Below are positions 11,930-21,943 of a stretch of 64,000 nt of DNA, piece after piece (positions within the stretch are counted from its first letter, which is position 1; every line of letters starts with the position of its first letter). This stretch comes from Cladorrhinum sp. PSN259. Lineage: Eukaryota > Ascomycota > Sordariomycetes > Sordariales > Podosporaceae. A program made the translations under genes and the position numbers. The notes under the pieces are model-generated. The model searched no databases, was not told the DNA's origin, and was given only the letters and a program-made list of their open reading frames with translations. Where the stretch lies: positions 186,001-250,000 of the forward strand of contig MU867101.1 in the NCBI GenBank assembly GCA_033725935.1, given 5' to 3'.

Positions 11930-12807
11930 AGAGACCGAAGCGCCTGCCTTGTCTTCCACTGTAAACTTTCAGACAGGCAATTGGAGCTTCGCTCTAATTA
12001 CCGTAACTTACTGCTTATGGCTTCTCGAGTGGCTCCTAACCGTAAACGCCAGAAATGGCTCTCAGAGAGTGCAGAAGCTTCCAGGTTTGCACCTGACAGT
12101 GCGTTGCTGCTCGCTCCGTACCAGATACAAGACAGCTCCTTAGTAACAAGAAGCCGCGAGCCTAACCACTATCTAGAAGGAGTTTATTGTATTATGCGGT
12201 GTACCGGGCCTCTATGCCAGGGAACTTACTGCTGGCGGGATCCAGAGAATAGGAAATATTATAAACTTGATACTAGTATTTTGACAAAGCTTGTCGACTA
12301 CGCTGAAGAAGGTAGTATGCTGAGACTCACGAGGATGTGCCACTATGGATCCGCGAGCTGATCTACGCCAAGGGGCGGCAAGACTCGGAGCATAAGAAGA
12401 GGAAGCGGCAGGCGTCCCTTTCCGAGAGCTCGGGCTTGATCTATATTACAAATGTTATATCTGCACGTTGCAACCAGGACTCCGTTGGCTGGTCTACCGG
12501 GCCGACTCTAGAGACTCGAGAGAAGACGTATAGTTAGCATACGCCTAAGCTTAACATTCCCGCCCTAATCAATAAATCTCTGTACCGTTACTGTGAGTGG
12601 CTCTGCGCTCGGGTAACCGACCTAGTATAGAAGAACGGTTACCGTAAGGCTTATAAGATTGTATTAGAAGAGGGTCTCGACCTTGAGCGGCTGTACTTCG
12701 CTCAGGATATTGAAGTCAGGTCTCTTGCTAAGAAAGTTGTCAAACGAGGGATTGCTATTCGGTTTTTTATCAAGGTCAAGGCTTGGCTAAAAGATATAGA
12801 TGATTGA
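11930..12807 (+). pseudogene. Decayed copy of an expanded fungal gene family (frameshift plus stops)
   Basis: The plus strand holds consecutive pieces of one protein in two frames. Piece one (frame ending 12361) includes HYLEGVYCIMRC, GPLCQGTYCW, DPENRKYYKLDTSILTKL and VDYAEEG. The reading then shifts near 12325-12335 to EDVPLWIRELIYAK and a basic stretch, runs through TAG at 12535 and a second TAG inside CARVTDLV*KNGYRKAYK, and ends GLDLERLYFAQDIE, VVKRGIAIRFF, KAWLKDIDD with TGA at 12805-12807. From memory this order (a short CxxxxYCWxDP..KHYKL segment, a DVP.xxREQLY segment, then an LEDGLDLE...VKRGIARRF segment) is common in many uncharacterised ascomycete proteins. The frameshift and two in-frame stops mean it cannot be translated intact. 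Function of the family is unknown to me. Confidence 0.65.
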
Positions 12808-13575
12808 AGGAAGCTTCAATAAGCATTAAGGTGCTATGTGTACATAACTAACGTTTGCTGGAAGCGAAAGTTATATTAAGGGGTGGTACCCCCACTTTTG
12901 CAATCTGACTAGTGTTTTGGAAACTGATACGGGAAGTATCTGTATGTAAGATAGATAGGTAGACAAAGGTGATCACGTGACCCTATATCACGTGATTGTG
13001 GTTTGTGGTCACCCACAACGCGTGGCTACAGCTAACCTTTCCACTTACATCTCACCTCGCACCCTCAATCCCAGTACTATACAGCCATTTGGTCCATTTC
13101 CCCTATCATGAATTTATCTTATTTAAAAAGTATCTTAAAAAGCAAATGAAATAATGCGTATTATATCGTAAAAAGTGTCTGCATTCACCCTCAATGACTC
13201 GGTGAATGTGAGCATAACTTTTAGATTGGTGACAGGGCATCCTTTCCTCTTCAACAATGAACAGATTAGACGCAGCTTATTTTGATAACTTGAGGCTGCT
13301 GGAGAGTTCACTAAATTCCTAAAGATTGTACCCAGGAAAGTTTCTTCGCGTTCGGGACATCAAGGACATGGACATGCAGAAAGGCCCCCGAAATAATAAG
13401 CGAATGAGACGCTTATGCAGCCACATGTGTACATAACGTGGGTTGGCGGCCCCCCGCTCATTGTACAACATGAGGTGTTTTTAGGAACTCTCGCGGGGTC
13501 ATCGTCAAAGGCATCTCCGTCTGACACCGTCACACACTATTCTTTACTATCCTTGCGTTCGAAGTGACGGTCCCG
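12808..13575. other. Intergenic upstream of biotin synthase, with a doubled CACGTG site
   Basis: AT-rich in part. TCACGTGA-type E-box palindromes occur twice, within 12972-13000 (GATCACGTGACC, then ATCACGTGATT), about 580-600 bases before the biotin synthase ATG. CACGTG is the known core site of Cbf1-type and other bHLH factors; any role here is inference. A 13-base sequence (ATGTGTACATAAC) occurs at 12836 and again at 13425. Confidence 0.45.
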
Positions 13576-14812
13576 ATGCTTGCCCGTTCGTCATCAAGAG
13601 CTCTCTTTCGACAGCCCCCCTTACAGACATGTATGCGGGGGCAGTTCGGCGCCCATTGGCCAAGGACCGTCAGTCGAGGACGGCAAATGTCTGTTGTTGT
13701 AGAGTCCAGCCAAGACGGAGTTTTGCAGGATGCAATTGCGGCCGCGGGGCCGAAAAACAGCTGGTCCAAAGAGGAGATTGCGGCCATCTACCACCGACCT
13801 CTCATGGACCTCACATACCAAGCGGTGAGATATGCACCTTCGATGTAGCTTCGATGCTCCAACCGTATCGTTGTTTACTGACGCTAACCGTCCACCAACA
13901 CAGGCTAAAGTCCACCGCCGGTTCCATGATCCCTCGGAAGTGCAGCTCTGCACCCTCATGAACATCAAGACGGGCGGGTGCAGTGAGGACTGTTCCTATT
14001 GCGCCCAGTCAACCCGCTATCAAAAGGGCACCGGCCTCGAAGCCAAGCGTGTCGAGACGGTCGAGTCCGTTCTCGAAGCAGCCCGCGTGGCCAAGGCCAA
14101 CGGCAGCACGCGCTTCTGCATGGGCGCCGCCTGGCGCGACATGCGTGGCCGCAAAAACAGCCTGCGCAACATCAAAGAAATGATATCGGGGGTGCGAGCC
14201 ATGGGTATGGAGGCTTGCGTGACGCTAGGAATGATTGATGCCGCCCAGGCGCGGGAGCTCCACGAGGCCGGCCTGACAGCCTACAACCACAATCTCGACA
14301 CGAGCCGCGAATTCTACCCGAGCATCATCTCGACCCGCACCTACGACGAGCGTCTTGCCACGCTTGGGCATGTCCGTGATGCCGGAATAAACGTCTGCTC
14401 GGGGGGTATTCTGGGTTTGGGCGAGACGGATCAGGACAGGATTGGGCTGTTGCATACCGCTGCCACGCTGCCGAGTCACCCCGAGAGCTTCCCGGTCAAT
14501 GCGCTTGTTCCTATCAAGGGCACGCCGCTGGGTGAGAGGAAGCCGATCGACTTCACGAGCATGCTGCGTACCATTGCCGCGGCAAGGATCATCATGCCTG
14601 CCACTATTATTCGTATCGCTGCGGGTCGTAAGACCATGACTGAGGAGCAGCAGGCGCTGTGCTTTATGGCCGGAGCTAATGCCGTTTTTACGGGGGAGAA
14701 GATGCTTACGACGGATTGTAATGGGTGGGACGACGATGCCGTCTTGTTTCAGCGTTGGGGCTTGCAGCCGATGAAGAGTTTTGCGAAGTCGGCGGTACCA
14801 GACACAGCTTGA
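13576..14812 (+). CDS. bio2: Biotin synthase, mitochondrial radical SAM enzyme
   Basis: Converts dethiobiotin to biotin by radical SAM sulfur insertion, the last step of biotin synthesis. Exons 13576-13824 and 13904-14812 with a GTGAGA..CAG intron (13825-13903) give 385 residues. The start is the ATG at 13576; the upstream GTG at 13564 is not a likely start. The first ~40 residues are Arg/Ser-rich without acidic residues, a plausible mitochondrial presequence. Across the splice the text reads TYQAAKVHRRF, matching the conserved YQAxxVHRxxF. The 4Fe-4S/SAM motif is C109-x3-C113-x2-C116 (GGCSEDCSYCAQS); YNHNLDTSREFY, GLGET and NALVPIKGTPL are further conserved blocks. The other biotin genes are not adjacent. 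The stop is 37 bases from the stop of the convergent HET gene. The assignment is firm. Confidence 0.96.
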
Positions 14813-14849
14813 AGCGATACTACTGCTACTGCTGTCTATGTCTTTTCTT

Positions 14850-17178
14850 TCATATAATGTCGATTTTACACTGCCCATTTGACTGCCGTTCAATGTAGTC
14901 CTCCGTGCTCAGTGCCGCCAGAGCCCCATTTGACAAGGCCTGCTCAACAGGGGAAGTCGAGAACTTGACCCTGGTAGGAATAATAAACTTCCCAATCCGC
15001 GTAGTCCTGCCAAACAACGGAATCACGTAATACCCAACCCGTGTATATGTGCCGCGCTGATCAGTCCTGCGGAGAATAATCCCCCTATCCATCCGCGCCG
15101 GCCCGCCACCACCATTTGACTCATCGGTCCCGATGTGAAGTAAAAAGTACTCAGGCTCCGTCGGCGATGAGGCAGACCCATCGACATCAGATTTCAACGC
15201 CTCTGCCACCGCGGGACGGGCCGTATCCCACTTGATATTTATGCCACCTTCTTTGCTCTGTGTCTCGTCTTGCTCAAGTTCAATGTCCGAGCCCGCAATC
15301 CGCACCCAGGCTGATCCATCCCTCTCAAAAAAGCCGAATCTGCACAGGCGACCACTGATACGGAGTCTGCAAGCCTCCACTCCTCCGAAAAAGTTTGGTG
15401 ACAGTCGGGTTATGTCGATGTCCAGCACTTTGGCTTTGGTGGATTTAGAATCAAAGTATCCGACTGCAGAGATGGGTACCGTCAAAGATGCCCATGACCA
15501 GGAAGGTACATGCGGTACCGTTGACCCAGCACCCCCCTGGCTCTCAGAAATACCTGCTCGATTCTGTTGAAACCAAAGCAAAGACTGCGGCAGATCATTT
15601 TTCCAAATCCCAGCAAGGTACTCGTCGGGCTTCCGCCCCATCACCAGGCAGAACCGCTTAGCCAACGCCGATACGGCGAGCAGGCGATCGTCAACGAAGC
15701 TGAGCGAGGTGCGAGAGTAAAAGCTTACGACAGCCTTCCATTGCTGCCGTAGCCTGTTAGGTGACCACGATGTCGACATACCTGCTCCAATGTCCCAACG
15801 CCCTAGTCTCCGCTGTTTACCGAGTCCCCGAGGTAGTACCTCTGAAGCCTCCTGAGTCAAGCACTCCCAGAAAATTTGATCTCGGGTGAAATGAGCAATA
15901 CGTGGCGAGAGTGCGCGTTCTTGAAATACCCAGCCGCGTTTGCTCAGTGGGCCCTCGAATGAGTCCAGCGCGCAGCGGTAGTTGTAGGCTAGAAGCTCCA
16001 ACGGTTGCTCGAGACCATCAGAGACAGTTACGGCGACCGACTTCTTGCATGGATTTGTCGAGTGCAAATTTCGATCGAATATCAGCCCCTTGCTGACTTG
16101 CCCTTCGACAGCCGAAATGTTGAGGGTGGTATTGACGTAAATCTCGTGCATGTCCATAATGTCCTCTGCTTTCTCGGGCCCGTTGTCTTGCATGATGCAG
16201 AGGGCGTCTATCCATATGTATCGTAAACCCAGACATCTGGTAACATGAATCGCATGTCGAAACACGGCGGTGTCGTCACAGCGTAAAAGGTGCGGCGTAA
16301 TGTCCTCATGCAGAAGGAAGGACGTTTTATCCTCGAGCAAGATGGCTGGGGGACTCCCCCATCTGTGACTGAGGGTCATGTACGGGGTGCCAGATGGCAG
16401 CGTACTTGATGAAACTATGCGTACGTTGGGCACCTCTTCAAGACTCAGCCGGTGGAAGTCATCTGGGGCCAAATCCCCCGTCTGCGGCCTGTATGCATTT
16501 CCGCCCATGGGCATGGTGTCTATGAGTCTCCGTGGAAGCTTTGACTCCTTTCTCGACTCTTGACAAGTTTTGTGAGACCCGAGACAGTCCCTAAGCCATG
16601 ATTGCAGTTGGTTCAAAGACTCTGGTGACCATGTAGTCGGTGATGCCAAAGGGCGAATCTGTTGGTCAGCAACTGGCACTGGTAACCCATAGTCCTGTCA
16701 GCCACTGCCGCATGGCACTAGTAGTTGATTTCCTAAACCCACCGTCCTGGAGAACCTTTATCTGAATTGGCCGAGCCGATTCGCTTCGGTTGACCATCAT
16801 GGTCTGGGCATCGCACTGAGCCAGTGAAACAAAAACTGTGTCGGCTTCAGGCTGCGACACAAAGGTTTGCACCCGGGTAGCCCTCTGAGATGATACCAAG
16901 ACCAAAAGCTGGCCAGGATTCACAGGCGGAAGGTCGGCGAGATAGTCCAAAATGGAGGCGCCAATGAGTGCACACAAATGGCAGCTTATTGGCGACTCGG
17001 GGTCAATCATATTTTCCTGCAACCGTGCCTGATAATCGGCGTCAACAACACTAATGATTCTCGGAGCCCACTGGTGATTGGATGCAAGTTCCAGCGGGTT
17101 GGACAACAGTAGTTGCGCCGCATGTTCGAAAATTTGATTACACTTGTCGCAAAGCGTGGTGGCTTCCGGGAACGACAT
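14850..17178 (-). CDS. HET-domain protein (heterokaryon incompatibility family)
   Basis: Two exons, 17178-16743 and 16678-14850, joined across a 64-base intron (GTGGGT..CCAG) that keeps frame, give 754 residues. The N-terminus LCDKCNQIF is the usual Cys start of this family, and the ESLNQLQSWLRDCLGSH.TC linker precedes the HET domain. The HET core is visible as YMTLSHRWG (about residues 245-253), FRHAIHVTRCLGLRYIWIDALCIMQD and the ISA stretch after it. HET-domain proteins mediate nonself recognition and cell death after hyphal fusion in ascomycetes; whether this copy acts so is unknown. The C-terminal half has no recognisable partner domain. An earlier in-frame ATG at 17280 exists, but the family start fits 17178. 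Convergent with biotin synthase. Confidence 0.9.
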
Positions 17179-17284
17179 TGTAGCCTCGGAGAGTACTACT
17201 CGAAAAATACGAACTGGGTGTTGTTGTGAAGTGATTGTTATGCTGAGGCATGAAGGTATTACGGAAGCATTTTTGACCATAACC

Positions 17285-17981
17285 CCGATTGCTGCCTGAA
17301 GGGCGGGGAGCCGAACTTCTTATATCAAACAAGAGGACCAACAATGCTTTGAGATCTGTGCAGAGGCGCGAGACCCAAAATGGGCATAAGATGCCCCTAA
17401 TGCCAAGACATTTTACCGCCAGCATGGTTGCAGAAGGTTGCTGTGCCTGCTTGCTAGCTGATACTACATTACGATTCCACATGGTATGTATGACCGAGCC
17501 CATCGGTCTTCTCATCCGACTTCATCGCTATCACTTTGCGGTTCTTCGGGTTCCCATCCGTCGACAAGTATGCGCTGGGTGATGTCTGCTTCCTGCTCGG
17601 GTGTAAGCTTAAGATATCCCCCCATAAAGGCGGGACGGCAAGGTCAACCCGGTTCTCCTGATTTCAATCCGGCCATATGCGCGGCACTCGCTACTCAAGG
17701 GAGCAAAGCAGTAGTGGTATAGTTGAGGAGTCTGAAGCGGGCGCTTTAGCGGGATGGCCCAGTCTTCCCCCTTCAAAGTGACCCAGTGGATGAATGGGAA
17801 GAGTTTGAGCGCAAAGGTCTCGTTTTCGATCTCGACCTTCCAAACATAGCCATCCTTTATCCCCGGACTGGCCGATGTTTTCAATGAATTTGATATGAGG
17901 GGCGAAAGCGGTTGGCGTGAACGGGGCAAGCTTAGGTCCTGGAACTGCGGGTAGTAGTGGTTGTGTGGTGTCTGATTTCAC
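17285..17981 (-). pseudogene. Decayed fungal protein-kinase-like gene (several frameshifts)
   Basis: Minus-strand fragments in different frames line up as one protein. Frame one gives PHIKFIENIGQ. After a shift near 17870, DGYVWKVEIENETFALKLF resembles the glycine-loop and VAIK-type lysine region. Then ECRAYGRI, and, after another shift at the G run near 17631, GYLKLTPEQEAD. A last fragment gives CTDLKALL..LLFDIRSSA. From memory this order (FIE.IG.G..GYVWKV.I....ALK; ECRAYGRL; DL.ALH..GI...DI) matches the expanded fungal kinase-like family found near HET genes. At least three frame changes and a TGA within about 700 bases rule out a simple intron explanation, although one homopolymer change could be an assembly error. 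It lies immediately upstream of the HET gene. Confidence 0.6.
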
Positions 17982-18355
17982 TGGAAGTCATGATCATGTG
18001 TTGATTTTGAAGAAGAAGAGACAAAATGGTTATGTTGGGCAAGTTACTTTTGGGGTTTAAGGAAGTATCTAGTTGAGACTTTTTTTTCCTTTTTTTTTTT
18101 TCCTCCTGTGACTTCAAGCTGTGGTTGTGCACATATCCGCATCAAAGACATTAAATTTGCAAATATATTGGTTGGCACACTGTCTAAGAGATTACTCTCC
18201 GCAAACATATCCTGGGCATCTTGCATCAACCTAATTCAGGCCTTCAATTATGGCTATTTCCATGCTTACAGCTTTGACAAATACACACCCCGACAATCTC
18301 CAATTGCTATCATTACTATTTTCCCATTTCAAACGACAAAAAAACACAGACTCCT
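17982..18355. other. Intergenic between kinase-like relic and SFH5
   Basis: Contains a T-rich tract near 18078-18100; no gene seen. The lower part is the 3' flank of the minus-strand SFH5 gene. Confidence 0.5.
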
Positions 18356-19516
18356 TCATTCCAACAAAGTCTCCTTTCCCTGCACCTTCAAATCCCCTCC
18401 CTTACCACCATACTCACTCGGCAACCTCTCACCAAGCCCCTTGATCCCGCTCGCAGCAAACTCCTGGGCCAAGTTCGCACCATTAGACATGGGATGGAAC
18501 TTCTTGATAGTCTTTGCCGCAACGAAAAGCTTCATAAAGGTATAAACGAATCCCATGATGGCCGGCACGTTGACGAAGAACTTCTCCTTGAGCAGCTCGG
18601 GGTAGTTCTGCGCAAATACCTTGATTGTCTCTGCACTGGCTGACTTGACGTGGGGAGGCGAACGCAAAAAGCTGATAGACTTGTAGTCGTGCACTTGATA
18701 GATTTTGTAGGGGTCTGTTACACGTGAGTTAATTAGTGCCCAACTCAAAATGTAGATGGGAATAATTGACATACCATAATCAGCTGTAATCGGCTTCACC
18801 GCACCAGCAATGTTCAACTCCTGCAGGGCAATCTCCATGAGAGCAACCCGCCAGCTGATGAACTCCTCCAGATCCCCAAAAGTCTCATCAATGCTCTTCA
18901 CCCCACCATACTGATTCCACGTGAAGACCTCCTTATGCTCCGGCTCGCTCTCCTCCTCGGCCGTATAGGAAGTCACATAACCCAAACCCTCAAACTTGAC
19001 CTTGTTGAAATTCTTAAAAGCAAGTTCTGTCGGCTTGGTTTTAGCCCGCCACTCCAAGGTCTTGATGAGCTGGTCTTTGGCTTTTGCCAAATCACCGTCG
19101 TTGGCGTTCAAGTACTTTTGGAAGACAACCTGGCTGGGGATGTGAGTCTCCGGGTCACCGAGGGGGACACCCCAGATTTCTGGGTGGCCGTGGTTCTGCG
19201 CCGCTTTCCATAGTTGAGCAAGGGGAGATTTCTCCTCTGTCTCTGCTTCTGTCTCTTGGGTAGGCTGAGTAGTTGCAGCGGTGATTGTGTTTGTGGTAGT
19301 GGTGATTGTTGGGGCGGCTGGAGCACCTGTATCGGACGGAGCCTCCGCAGCGGCCGCGTCGGAATCCTTGCCTGCGGGGGTCGCCACACTGGCAGTTGGG
19401 AGTGCCGCGACATCAGGGACAGCGGGAACAACAGGCGCAGCAACGGTTGCAGGTGCGGCAGGTCCGGTGGTGTCGGCGGCCGCAGCCGCTGTCTCGGATT
19501 TGTTGTCTTCCGCCAT
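18356..19516 (-). CDS. sfh5: SFH5-type Sec14-like lipid/heme-binding transfer protein
   Basis: Sec14/CRAL-TRIO family protein; yeast Sfh5 was first described as a phosphatidylinositol transfer protein and later as heme-binding. Exons 19516-18775 and 18714-18356 flank a 60-base intron (GTATGT..ACAG) and give 366 residues. Residues 1 to about 100 are Ala/Thr/Pro-rich and low-complexity. Then come the Sec14 N-terminal segment (HPEIWGVPLGDPETHIPSQ, VFQKYLNANDGDLAKAKDQL) and the lipid-binding core (VHDYKSISFLR, YPELLKEKFFVNVPAIMGFVYTFMK, ASGIKGLGERLPSEYGG). The splice restores ADYDPYKIYQVHDYKS. Peripheral ER/cytosol location is expected from the family. The Ala-rich head is longer than in yeast. 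Confidence 0.9.
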   Translation of the reverse strand: MAEDNKSETAAAAADTTGPAAPATVAAPVVPAVPDVAALPTASVATPAGKDSDAAAAEAPSDTGAPAAPTITTTTNTITAATTQPTQETEAETEEKSPLAQLWKAAQNHGHPEIWGVPLGDPETHIPSQVVFQKYLNANDGDLAKAKDQLIKTLEWRAKTKPTELAFKNFNKVKFEGLGYVTSYTAEEESEPEHKEVFTWNQYGGVKSIDETFGDLEEFISWRVALMEIALQELNIAGAVKPITADYGMSIIPIYILSWALINSRVTDPYKIYQVHDYKSISFLRSPPHVKSASAETIKVFAQNYPELLKEKFFVNVPAIMGFVYTFMKLFVAAKTIKKFHPMSNGANLAQEFAASGIKGLGERLPSEYGGKGGDLKVQGKETLLE

Positions 19517-19988
19517 GATTGTGATTTTTCGTTGGATGTGATGAAAGTTGACAAAACTTCAAACGTCAAGTTCGGTTCATATTACGTGTAAAACTTGGGG
19601 CGAATGGCAAGGATGCGTGCCATGATCCCTGGTTGTTGTGGTCAATGCTCTGCCCCTAGTTGCAATTGGAGGGATCTGATAACGACGGGAGATGTGGGTC
19701 TGCATGCATGTCATATTAAATCGCCCCACGGCTGGCAGTGTTGCGTTTGTCAGGGTTAGGGTATATGATCATTGGCATTATGGGTCTTCTCCGTCTTCCC
19801 TTTGATTTACTGGCGAATGATGTTTGGGATACTCAAATAAAAGAGATACTAGTTATAGATTCGAGCTGATTATTGATTTCTGAGTATCGATACTATTGAC
19901 AGAAGCCAACCCACTTTCATCATAGCAATGAGATCCAATCTGCGTTTTCAAAACAAAAAGCCTCCTCCATCATAAATCTTCTGGAACG
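19517..19988. other. Intergenic between two minus-strand genes
   Basis: Promoter of SFH5 and 3' flank of the next gene; nothing else recognised. Confidence 0.5.
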
Positions 19989-20959
19989 CTAAGTCATTAC
20001 GACCTCAATATGCCCGCCATTACTCCATCCCTGACAGCCACCATTTGGATTACCATGCAGATCCGTGCTTCTCACTGCATTGGGTCCGGCGCAGTTGACC
20101 AAATCATAAGACCCAGTTTTTCCGCACGAGTGCACATCAACGCCCTTGCAGGCATAAGCACAAGTATTCAAGTCAGTAACGCATAGCGGCTTCAACCCCA
20201 CAGTTTTTGTTGGCTCTTCAGCGTAAACTCTGACTGTCATGGGATCACCCGACATGTTGACGAGTCTCGAGATGTCGATGGTGGCCCAGATGCCGGAGCT
20301 GAACTCCCCAAACGTGTTTGATATCTGTCCGTAGGGTGTGAGTGGGCTCGTATGGTTATAAAGAACTGACCATCCGCCGGGAACGCCGTTCGCCACCGAT
20401 ACTTCTACGGCTGATCCCGTGTCGGGTAGGGAGTAGCTGATCTCTGGCTCGCGAACGTTCATGAAGCTGGCTTGATTGTCGTCGGGCTCCATGTACCACA
20501 TTATCAACGTCATTGGAGCCTTGCCTCCATTGATGAAGGTGAAGGTGTTGGGGCCATCTGATCCGATCCAGATTCGACCGTTGCTAGCCATGGCGTTCTT
20601 TCCTTGGCTGAACATGCCTATCGAGGCCATGTAGTTGCAGTCGTCGAGATCAAGGCCGTTGACCAGTGGATTGCATGAGAAGTTCTGGTTTGTGGTCAGG
20701 GTGTCGACAGGATTGGGATGTGGGTTGGTATTGACTGGGGTTCTGGAATAGTGTCAGCGTTGCAACATATTGTTGCTGCCCGGAGATTTCTTTGTCACTC
20801 AACGTACCGATACACTGGAACAGTTAATTTATTTGGGTCCTGGGGATCTTGTTTATTCGGAGTTTCCGGCCGGTCTAGAACTTCAGACGTCGGGAGGGCA
20901 ATGGCAACGTGAGGACCATGGAGCGTAGCCAGGAATAACAGAAAACGTGATGGATGCAT
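19989..20959 (-). CDS. Secreted Cys-containing protein, unknown function
   Basis: Exons 20959-20808 and 20742-19989 with a GTACGT..CCAG intron (20743-20807) give 301 residues. The first ~25 residues (MHPSRFLLFLATLHG..VAIALP) form a signal peptide. The mature part has a Pro/Asn-rich linker, then SCNPLVNGLDLDDCNY, a beta-rich middle (GRIWIGSDGP, MTLIMWYMEPDD, GGWSVLYNHTSPLTPYGQI, SGIWATIDISRL) and a C-terminal Cys cluster (LCVTDLNTCAYACKGVDVHSCG..YDLVNC..GGCQGW). Cys spacing suggests disulfides. I cannot assign a family; a secreted effector- or surface-type role is inference only. Confidence 0.8.
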
Positions 20960-21943
20960 TTTGCTTGAAACTTTGAATTCTCTCGAGACTAGATCATGAA
21001 GGCAAAATGTGCAGCAGCAGAGAACGAAAACCTGCTCAATCCATCTTCTTCAACCCATCTCTTCTCCACTGGACAACCTCTTTCTTGCGGTTCCCGGTGT
21101 GATTCCCAAGTAATGCCGAAACAGAACTGCGAATACGGCCGTTAAGGTGCCCTGCTACAATCCACAACAGAGCATGTGGTAAAATGTTACGGAGAAGAAC
21201 TGCTTCTGGCATCCATTCCGCGTCTCACCCGATGGGCTGTGCAGAGTCAAAGAAGAGTCAAATGTTCCACGCAAAAGGCTACAACTTCTGGTACACATTG
21301 AGAAACCAACTGATACCGGCAGATCATGCGGAATTTTAATGGCAATGGGCGAAATCGGGTTCGAGTCCGGTCGCCGGGATCGTCGAATCGCGATTCAAGG
21401 AGATTGATGAGATTCCCATGGAAGAATAATAAGGTGCAAGGTTTCAAGTGGGCACCGAACACCGTGGCCAATTCCGATTTAAGGGATGCAAATTTTTGGA
21501 AGGTACAGTAGCGTAAATGCACGTGGTCCGAATTGGAGAACCGAATCTCTCATCTATTGGAGGCTGTTCCTGCCACTCCTTGATCACAAAGTCGAACCTG
21601 GAGCTGCCCAATCCTTATTTTGGACACAGGACGGGCCTGCGGGTACTGGAGGCTTAGGCCAGCTGCACTTCTTGTCCAATGAGCCGTGTCAAGATTCGGG
21701 ATTGACTCTCGCACTTGTTAAAATTGCTTCTGGAAATGCGAGTTGGGCAGCATGTCGAGATGCGGCCCGGCATAACCGAAGCGCCTTGCCAACAAACAAT
21801 GTTGCGCTGGCTGCAAACCCAGGATTGTTTACCTGGATAGGTACTCGACCTGATTGATGTACAAAATGATTTAGCGGGAACCCCTCTCTCCGCCACCTTC
21901 TTGCTTTTTTGTCTGGCCATCTCACGGCTGCCAGTCACCAACA
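20960..21943. other. Divergent promoter region, no gene seen
   Basis: About 1 kb between divergent genes. A short GGGTTCGAGTCC at about 21358 resembles a tRNA B box, but the flanks do not pair as a T arm and no A box is placed correctly. Confidence 0.5.

Noticed and set aside
12836..13437. 13-base direct repeat ATGTGTACATAAC at 12836 and 13425 as target-site duplication
   Set aside because: No transposon ends or terminal repeats adjoin either copy, and the length is unusual for a target duplication; probably chance or an old repeat.
13564..13575. Upstream GTG start for biotin synthase
   Set aside because: GTG is not a normal nuclear fungal start; the ATG at 13576 gives a good mitochondrial presequence.
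17179..17280. 34-residue N-terminal extension of the HET protein
   Set aside because: An ATG exists at 17280, but the family start pattern (LCDKC..) fits the ATG at 17178.
21340..21420. tRNA B-box-like GGTTCGAGTCC
   Set aside because: Flanking bases do not form a T stem, no acceptor stem and no A box at tRNA spacing.
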